Shown piece after piece: positions 59,155 to 64,000 of a stretch of DNA of 64,000 bases; the first letter of the stretch is position 1, and every line of letters starts with the position of its first letter. This stretch comes from Xylogone sp. PMI_703 (taxonomy: Eukaryota; Ascomycota; Leotiomycetes). The notes under the pieces were generated by a model. That model was not told the DNA's origin, did not search any database, and saw only the letters and a program-made list of their open reading frames with translations. Made by a program: the position numbers and the translations under genes. Where the stretch lies: NCBI GenBank assembly GCA_021399445.1, contig JAJTUQ010000005.1:2728001-2792000 (forward strand), read 5' to 3'.

Positions 59155-60272
59155 ATGGCCGACACAAAAAGGATGCCCATCGGGAGCAGGACTGAGAGCG
59201 ATATGGAGGCTCAACTCAGGCAGATCAAATCAGCTGGGGCCATGACGATCTCTCCCGAGCTTTTTGAGAAGGTCAAACCCCCTATCTTAAGCGTTTGAAT
59301 GGAAACTGATTAATCTAGCTTTACCTCACGCCTAAGGTCGACCAAGTCGGAGATTTCAGGAAAAGGTTTTCCAACCCAACCCCTCTGGGCCTAATGGGGT
59401 ATGCAAACAACCACCGGTTTACCGATCTTGATGTATAGTATAACTAATAACAAACTTCTTTCCAAAAGCTTCGTCATCTCTGCTACAACATTTTCTTGTG
59501 TCACTCTGGGCTGGGGCGGAAACACACAGCTTGTGGGAGTTATGTAAGTACACTAAACATCCTATCTATCCTCTATATCTTCCATAGCACATGAATAAAA
59601 GCCCTCTGAAATTAAGTGCATGAAATCTTCTTAGTGGTATTTTCTATTTTACAGGCCCCGTCCTCCTGGTTCTCACAACCATCTTTGAATGGGTAATGGG
59701 CAACTTCCTCTCCATGCTGATCATGGGCATGTTCTCTGTCTTTTGGCTCTCCTTCGGCATGTTGCAGACCCCGACCTTACAGCTCCAAGAGGCGTATTCA
59801 GCCACGGGTAATGCGGCCGAAGGTGCAGCATCAACAGGATACAACGCTGCCATTGCAATATATCTCATGGTATGGGGGTTTTGGCTTCTCACCACTTTTA
59901 TCTTCACTTTGAAGACAAATGTAGTTTTGGCTGGGATTATTATGTTTGGGGCTATCAGTGCCTTTTTGCTTGGCGGTGCGTATTGGAAGGTTAGCACAGG
60001 GCATTATTCTCAGGCTTCGCATTTGCAGAAGGTAAGTCTCAGTATTTTTAGACCAAACGACTAAACTCAAATCAGTCTTATGTATATTGTAAGAATGAAG
60101 CTGACTCTTGTAATAGGCTGGCGGCAGTACCTTTTTCATACTATCGATATTGGGGTGGTACATGACATTTGCCATGATTGCGGCAGAGATGCGTATGTTC
60201 TCCGTACCGGTGGGAGATCTCTCTCACTTGTGGCCGAATAAAGAACTGGCAAACATGGAAAATAGGGATTAA
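59155..60272 (+). CDS. GPR1/FUN34/YaaH-family acetate-type transporter
   Basis: A six-helix AceTr-family membrane protein in five exons: 59155-59271, 59319-59398, 59469-59543, 59635-60031, 60117-60272 (274 aa). The hydrophilic N-terminus leads to the family signature SNPTPLGLMGF (canonical NPAPLGL), rebuilt by splicing over exons 2 and 3. Then come FSCVTLGWGG, IFEWVMGNFLSMLIMGMFS (second helix pair), AIAIYLMVWGFWLL and FILSILGWYMTFAMIAAEM, ending with PVGDLSHLWP. Intron 3 is the longest (91 bases). Members carry acetate or ammonium across the plasma membrane and often respond to acetate. Upstream FacB-like and CreA-like sites fit that. The short tail after the last helix matches the family. 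Confidence 0.9.
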
Positions 60273-61359
60273 GTTTAAGCTAAAGAATACTTCAGTGCTG
60301 GGACTGCTGCCTGTGGTAATATGATGCGTAGCTAGAACTAGAACTGTAAGAGTGGATGAAACCATTGCTCTATCCAAACGAGCATACATACCTTAATACC
60401 ATGAAATATACCGCTATCGAACATTAATCAAGTTGACCGAAAAGCTAAGCAAAAGGTTGCGACATATAAGGGCTTATACTATTATTGCTCTAAACAGAAT
60501 TCATAGTGGGATATAAGTAACAGGGTGTTGCTGTGCATCCTAATAAACCCGCCATGCCAGTATCGCCCTCCCAAATCACCTGTGTTAGTGATTGCACCAC
60601 CTATGCCATCTCTAAGTCAATATATGTTAAGAAGATCTGATTAATATTAGTTAATGTTTCTAAGGCTCTGTCCTTTTACTAATTCCCCCCCAGTCAATGG
60701 ATCATTTCATTGAATTTGAAATAGCTCTTCTATCATAAGCTATAGCATAGAAGCGGTATTTGCCAGTCCCACTTGACGATCTTCCCGTTTCCTGCAAGGG
60801 GAACGCATGTTACATGATTAAATTCTCACTTGGCACCCGTAGGAGTCCGAATTAGTAAGTATTTACGAGAGACCTGGCACCATCGGAAGCTGCGGAGTTA
60901 AGGCAGCTTGGTCAACGACCAACAGGAACATTATCCGATGTGCCAATCAACCATTGTTGAAGGCCGGATCTATCCGAGCTGCGGTTTTACACATATCTTA
61001 GTAACTAATTAAGTATGATTAGATTGAAACGCCGTATTACCGGTCGTACAACATTAGCGCCCACCTCCGGCAAGCACCGGGGTAAGGATTTGGGGTAACT
61101 AAGCTTAACGCCTTTGAATGATAATGTATACATGAAGGTACATTACTAAAAAAACTAAAAGGAAATAATATTGGGATGGAGTAGAATGGGTTTTGCGGAT
61201 TTACCGGACCTTGGTCTTTGAACACAAATGACTTTTTTTTGGGACTTCAGTACATATAATTTATATATCATGCTCTGGGCTGGGAATTGATCTATAATCC
61301 AGACCTCACTCCATTTCTAGTTTTGTATAATTCATTTTCCGATAAACCATACTGAAATC
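60273..61359. other. intergenic with weak minus-strand coding-like segments
   Basis: On the minus strand, stretches near 60930-60740 (GNGKIVKWDWQIP after an AG acceptor) and 60610-60480 (GGAITNTGDLGGRYWHGGF) read like exons of a small protein, but no confident start, junction or family was found. A promoter for the aldehyde dehydrogenase should lie at the right end. Confidence 0.35.
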
Positions 61360-62844
61360 ATGTCTTTTCTTCAAGGCCCAAATGGGGAAGATGTTCTTCC
61401 CATCAAGATTGGCGGAGTCCACCTCCCTGTTGATATGAATCGCGCGATTGCCGTCCATTCCACGGCTCAGGGAAAAGACATTCATTATGCACACAGCGCC
61501 AGTATCGAGGAGGTTGAGATTGCTATTAAGTCATCTTATCAGTCTTTCTTGAAATGGAAGAAGAGCACGCCTACAGAACGACGGGACCTCCTACTTCGCG
61601 TAGCTGACATAATGAAACGCCGTGAAGAAACATTTATCAAATACCAGCAGGACGAGACTTCTTGTCAGGAAAGTTGGGCCAGATTTAACCTTAACTTTGC
61701 TGTTCGATGCATCCGAGAGATTGCATCTAATATTTCTGGTGCATGTGCGGGGGAAATTCCAGCGCTTGACATTCCAGGAGGAACTTGTCTAGTATACAAA
61801 GAATCCATCGGTCCCGTTCTAGCAATTCCCCCTTGGAATGCTACAGTTATCCTCGCTGCTCGTGCCTTGACTGGGCCAATAGCTACAGGATCTACCGTTC
61901 TTCTCAAGGCCTCCGAGCTCTCTCCTCGTACTCACCACTATCTCGTTGAGGCATTTGAAGCGGCCGGTCTACCTGCAGGATGCATCAACGTAATACAAAG
62001 CCGCCGCGAAGACGCTGCTGCTGTGACAGAGGCTATAATTTCAAATCCTATCATTCGCAAAGTCGAGTTTATTGGGAGCGCCGCGGTAGGTAGGCTTATT
62101 GGACAGGTATCTGCCAAATACTTGAAACCTGTATTGTTGGAGCTGGGTGGAAAGGCACCATCTATCATCTTAAAGGATGCAGACATCATAGATGCGGCAA
62201 GGAAGGTAGCTGATGGCGCGACATTGTATCATGGTCAAATATGCATGTCCACTGATCGAATCATCGTTGTTGAGGAAGTGGCTCAGCCATTCATTGAAGA
62301 ACTGAAAAGATATACTTCAAGCAAGTATGCAGACGGGGCAGGCTGGGCTGTTACGCAGAACCATGCAAAGCGCGCACATGACTTGTTTGATGAAGCTCAT
62401 AAATCTGGGGCATCTTTTATCGTTGGAAATAACGAATGGCGAGATGCAAGTAAAAGTGGACTACGACCAACTATTATCACTGGCATAAAGAAGACTGACG
62501 CTATATTCCATGAGGAACTGTTTTGTCCAGGAGCGATTTTGACCGTCGTAAAGGATGAAGAGGAAGCCATTGAGGTTGCCAACGACACGGTCTATGGCCT
62601 AAGTGCAAGTGTCCACAGCAAAGACTTAGTAGCAGCTTTACGTGTTGCCAGGCAAATCGAATCAGGTCAGGTATACATCAATAATTTGACCACATATGAT
62701 CAGCCGACTATCCCACTTGGTGGGGTAAAGGGTAGTGGTTGGGGAAGAACTAACGGGAAGTATATATTGAACGAGTTTCTGGTCGATAAGACGGTTATTT
62801 TCCAAGATCCAACACAAGTTGGGAAAGATGACTTTGGTAAGTGA
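61360..62844 (+). CDS. aromatic-type NAD(P) aldehyde dehydrogenase
   Basis: An intronless 494-aa aldehyde dehydrogenase. Catalytic and cofactor residues are all visible: IPPWNA with Asn160, LLKASELSPR for cofactor binding, FIGSAAVG (glycine motif), ELGGKAP with general base Glu261, HGQICMS with nucleophile Cys295, and EELFCPGAI. The short length, PPWNA and HGQICMSTDR patterns place it near salicylaldehyde/vanillin dehydrogenases rather than the ~500-aa acetaldehyde enzymes. It oxidises an aldehyde to its acid, probably aromatic, in the cytosol. Downstream in convergent orientation is a decarboxylase of the dihydroxybenzoate/salicylate type, which supports an aromatic-catabolism role. Confidence 0.92.
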   Translation: MSFLQGPNGEDVLPIKIGGVHLPVDMNRAIAVHSTAQGKDIHYAHSASIEEVEIAIKSSYQSFLKWKKSTPTERRDLLLRVADIMKRREETFIKYQQDETSCQESWARFNLNFAVRCIREIASNISGACAGEIPALDIPGGTCLVYKESIGPVLAIPPWNATVILAARALTGPIATGSTVLLKASELSPRTHHYLVEAFEAAGLPAGCINVIQSRREDAAAVTEAIISNPIIRKVEFIGSAAVGRLIGQVSAKYLKPVLLELGGKAPSIILKDADIIDAARKVADGATLYHGQICMSTDRIIVVEEVAQPFIEELKRYTSSKYADGAGWAVTQNHAKRAHDLFDEAHKSGASFIVGNNEWRDASKSGLRPTIITGIKKTDAIFHEELFCPGAILTVVKDEEEAIEVANDTVYGLSASVHSKDLVAALRVARQIESGQVYINNLTTYDQPTIPLGGVKGSGWGRTNGKYILNEFLVDKTVIFQDPTQVGKDDFGK

Positions 62845-63458
62845 AACAAACAGGAATTGGGGTCCTCGGCAGTGCATACAGGATATAGTTAAGTAGTATA
62901 ACAATTTATAGGCGAATTTGTTGTTTGAGCATTTTCGGGACAAAATAGTTTCTATTGATTCAATAAACAGTTTTCACAAAAGCCATATATTAGTTTTCAG
63001 CAATATATTTGTAGCAATAGCTGTAGTAAACTCGAACCAAATCTACACATGTAAATCCTATAGCTTTGGGTATGAATGTCTCAAGAAGCATTTGATCAAA
63101 ATTGGCTCAATCAATGTAGGCTGGAATAGCTTGTTTGGGTTGAGATAAACATCTATTTTAATTATATTGTCCGAATGATCTCTTGTAAAATGATCGGCTA
63201 AAATACTGGTCAGTTTAAGTGTAAAAGTAAATTCGCTTGAGGCTTCCATTTCGGTTGCACTCTGGTGGCGAGTATATTGATATAATCAAGACCTCGTACT
63301 GAGTACGTTAATAATCAACAAGCTCAATGGCAACAAATACAGACTCTGATATCATTAGTTTCTCCAATCAATTTTGATATCATTGAATTTTAAGTGATGT
63401 TCTTGAAGTTCTCTAAATTTACATATCAGATCCAGTTCCTTCCCATGTTTGCACCTGT
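62845..63458. other. convergent 3' region, nothing recognised
   Basis: AT-rich 3' flanks of the aldehyde dehydrogenase and the decarboxylase. No extra gene seen. Confidence 0.6.
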
Positions 63459-64000
63459 CTATGGCAAATTCAACAACGCCTTTGCATTCTCTGAAGCGAT
63501 ATTTCTCCTAGTATTCGCATTTAAATGCAAACTATCAAACCAATCGGCCGACACTTCATTGCTATCAAATGGATAATCGACGCTGTATAGCACCTTGTTC
63601 TCTCCCATTTCCTCAATCGTGTTCCGTACGGTACTTTCCCGTCTGATCCCGGCCATTGTCGCATAAAAGTTTTGCTGAAGGTACTCCATCATAGTCTTCT
63701 TGTGAGGTCCAGTAATTCCTGGTGGAGCAGTTATCATCTTATGGTCAATGCGGTGAATATAAAAAGACAACCCCTCAGCGCAGTGGCCCAGAATGATTTT
63801 GATATTGGGATATCGATCAAGGATACCCGAACACATGATTCGAAGCACATGGCCAGCAGTTTCAACACTGAAACCCATGCATGCATGAGCAAGAATTGGG
63901 TAGTTCTGGTATACGCGCTGCTGGCTCATCGGTGGATTGCGCGGGTGGAGATACAATGGTACGTTGAGCTCAGCTAGCTTTGCCCAGAAAGGCTCACATG
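63459..64000 (-). CDS. 2,3-dihydroxybenzoate/salicylate decarboxylase-like amidohydrolase, C-terminal part
   Basis: The last ~180 codons of an Amidohydro_2-family (ACMSD-like) decarboxylase; the 5' part lies beyond the window. Visible: VPLYLHPRNPP (strand with metal-site region), LAHACMGFSVETAGHVLRI, KIILGHCAEGL with the metal/active-site His, IHRIDHKM, and YSVDYPFDS with the metal-binding Asp near the end. These are the marks of fungal 2,3-dihydroxybenzoate decarboxylases and salicylate decarboxylases, which remove CO2 from hydroxybenzoates non-oxidatively. The catalytic residues in view are kept. It ends in LLNLP. The adjacent aldehyde dehydrogenase could supply its aromatic acid substrate. 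Confidence 0.85.
   Translation of the reverse strand, partial: CEPFWAKLAELNVPLYLHPRNPPMSQQRVYQNYPILAHACMGFSVETAGHVLRIMCSGILDRYPNIKIILGHCAEGLSFYIHRIDHKMITAPPGITGPHKKTMMEYLQQNFYATMAGIRRESTVRNTIEEMGENKVLYSVDYPFDSNEVSADWFDSLHLNANTRRNIASENAKALLNLP

Overview
The window is nuclear DNA of a filamentous ascomycete (Pezizomycotina). Almost every gene is cut by short introns of about 42-100 bases with fungal donor, branch and acceptor signals. The gene content is typical of the group: HET-domain proteins, Zn2Cys6 factors, GMC oxidoreductases, GH3 and GH47 enzymes, small secreted proteins and a Tc1-type transposon. Nothing bacterial is seen. A Leotiomycete is a weak guess only. Exon borders were worked out by hand from splice signals, reading frame and family motifs.

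Layout. 0-6 kb: start of an alpha/beta hydrolase, an ACC-synthase-like aminotransferase and a GMC oxidoreductase, all on the minus strand, possibly the edge of a metabolic cluster. 8.6-13.2 kb: a 16-exon GH3 glycosidase with PA14 insert and a small secreted protein. 13.2-16.9 kb: gene-poor. 16.9-19.6 kb: a large HET-domain protein with a hydrophobic C-terminal exon. 21-28 kb: a sugar transporter diverging from an SDR, followed by a 16-exon Baeyer-Villiger monooxygenase. 28.8-30.7 kb: a second HET protein. 31.7-40.6 kb: a drug-type MFS transporter, a GH47-like protein with altered catalytic residues, a GPI-type surface protein, and a transcription factor with both C2H2 and Zn2Cys6 fingers. 41.7-43.1 kb: a decayed Tc1-like transposon with recognisable ends and TA duplication. 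43.8-48.9 kb: a head-to-head pair of an AAA ATPase and a DUF7708/NACHT-like protein. 50.4-55.9 kb: a P450, a cysteine-rich secreted protein and a three-exon SRPBCC protein. 59-64 kb: an acetate-type transporter, an aromatic-type aldehyde dehydrogenase and the end of a dihydroxybenzoate/salicylate decarboxylase-like gene.

How the genes may work together (inference). The sugar transporter, SDR and BVMO may form one uptake and oxidation unit. The aldehyde dehydrogenase and decarboxylase fit aromatic (salicyl-type) catabolism. Two HET genes and the AAA/DUF7708 pair make this a stretch rich in self/non-self or immunity-type genes. Two features stand out in gene structure: four introns are best explained with GC-AG borders (out of about 79), and the BVMO encodes one conserved motif across exons of 8, 14 and 12 bases.
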